Source of the DNA: Parasedimentitalea psychrophila
Lineage (GTDB): Bacteria; Pseudomonadota; Alphaproteobacteria; Rhodobacterales; Rhodobacteraceae
DNA length: 64,000 nt
Direction: 5' to 3'
NCBI RefSeq assembly: GCF_030285785.1
Contig: NZ_CP127247.1
Span: 1 to 64,000, forward strand
Shown here: in pieces, positions 63,599-64,000 of the stretch
How the letters are laid out: each line of letters begins with the position of its first letter
Numbering within the stretch: the stretch's first letter is position 1
Program-made: the position numbers and the translations under genes
The notes under the pieces: generated by a model
Database searches by the model: none
What the model was told of the DNA's origin: nothing
What the model saw: the letters and a program-made list of their open reading frames with translations, nothing else

Positions 63599-64000
63599 TC
63601 AGGTCTCGTCAGCAGCGGCCAGCGTCTTGGCCTGCTCGATCCAACCGTCCCGTTCGATGCGACCCTTGAAGGTCAGGCGGGCGTCAACCCAGGCCACTTG
63701 CGCCTCGGTCCAACCCGCGACCTGATCAAAGTGGAAGAAGCCCAGCTCGTTCAGGGTCTGCTCCAGCTTGGGGCCGACCCCTTTCAGCAGCTTCAGATCA
63801 TCCGGCTTGCCGTTGCGGGCCGCCTTCAGCACTTCGGGCTCAACTTCGGCAACAGTCGCTGCGACGGCCTTGGAGGCAGCGGCCTTTTTGGCCTCTTCGG
63901 CCTGCTTGGCTGCAGGTTTTGGAGTTGCCGGCGCTGGCGGCGTCGGCGCCTCGGCCGCCCGTCCCGCGACAACACCGTTCTTACCAACCCAAGGAGTCAG
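63599..64000 (-). CDS. nuoE: NADH-quinone oxidoreductase subunit E, C-terminal extension (partial)
   Basis: The visible 133 codons run off the window. First an Ala/Pro/Lys-rich linker (about 50 residues, PTPPAPATPKPAAKQAEEAKKAAA), then LKLLKGVGPKLEQTLNELGFFHFDQVAGWTEAQVAWVDARL, a helix-hairpin-helix (PF14520-type) module fused to NuoE in this group. The 2Fe-2S domain itself is outside. The call rests on this tail and on position before nuoF. Confidence 0.8.
   Translation of the reverse strand: MTPWVGKNGVVAGRAAEAPTPPAPATPKPAAKQAEEAKKAAASKAVAATVAEVEPEVLKAARNGKPDDLKLLKGVGPKLEQTLNELGFFHFDQVAGWTEAQVAWVDARLTFKGRIERDGWIEQAKTLAAADET

Noticed and set aside
1-64000. CRISPR arrays, tRNA and rRNA genes
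   Set aside because: No regularly spaced direct repeats with unique spacers, and no cloverleaf or rRNA sequence was recognised in either strand.

Overview
The window is a GC-rich chromosomal segment of a marine-type alphaproteobacterium, most likely family Rhodobacteraceae (Roseobacter group). This is inferred from gene content: a polyhydroxybutyrate locus with phasin and PhaR, a complex I (nuo) operon that carries the small accessory genes typical of the group (DUF5333, DUF5337, lipoproteins), stand-alone Hint-domain proteins, surE-pcm-nlpD, and radA-cvpA-purF.

Layout. 1-2.6 kb: the end of a probable oxidoreductase, a DegT-type aminotransferase and a sulfotransferase. 2.6-7.9 kb: the PHA locus phaR-phaP-phaC (minus) with divergent phaZ (plus), with CTGC-N3-GCAG PhaR-type operators in front of phaP and between phaC and phaZ. 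7.9-11 kb: three alpha/beta hydrolases and a VOC protein. 11-14.2 kb: a DUF4105/Lnb-like membrane protein and thrS. 14.4-17.1 kb: a four-gene bufferin-type operon (bufA1-bufB-bufC-bufD) predicted to make a copper-binding, post-translationally modified peptide. 17.1-18.3 kb: a membrane protein, an ArsC/Spx-like protein and a cold-shock protein.

18.3-22.0 kb is an insertion-sequence graveyard: an IS3 remnant split by an IS256 element (TCCCATG target duplication), an IS110 remnant, and an intact IS3 element. The three damaged transposase genes contain four copies of the same roughly 40-nt hairpin. Each copy shifts the reading frame by +1, and removing it restores the expected protein sequence. 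The copies occur in both orientations relative to the host gene. This is the most unusual feature of the window.

22.4-34.8 kb is mostly housekeeping: a pqiA-like gene, radA, cvpA, a Hint-domain gene behind CtrA-like TTAA-N7-TTAA boxes, purF, small genes, an SDR, surE-pcm-nlpD, a DUF815 ATPase and a Stf0 sulfotransferase. 34.9-47.3 kb: tatABC, a monooxygenase plus WYL regulator pair, an orphan ABC ATPase, an AlkC/AlkD-like repair protein, an SDR, a second Hint protein, prfC, a glycosyltransferase and a DEAD-box helicase. 47.4-64 kb is one long minus-strand run: nuoE (partial), nuoF, nuoG, nuoH, nuoI, nuoJ, nuoK, nuoL, nuoM, nuoN with inserted small genes, followed by birA, coaX and RNase J.

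No tRNA, rRNA or CRISPR array was found. All family assignments were made by reading the translated sequence and recognising motifs; no database search was run.
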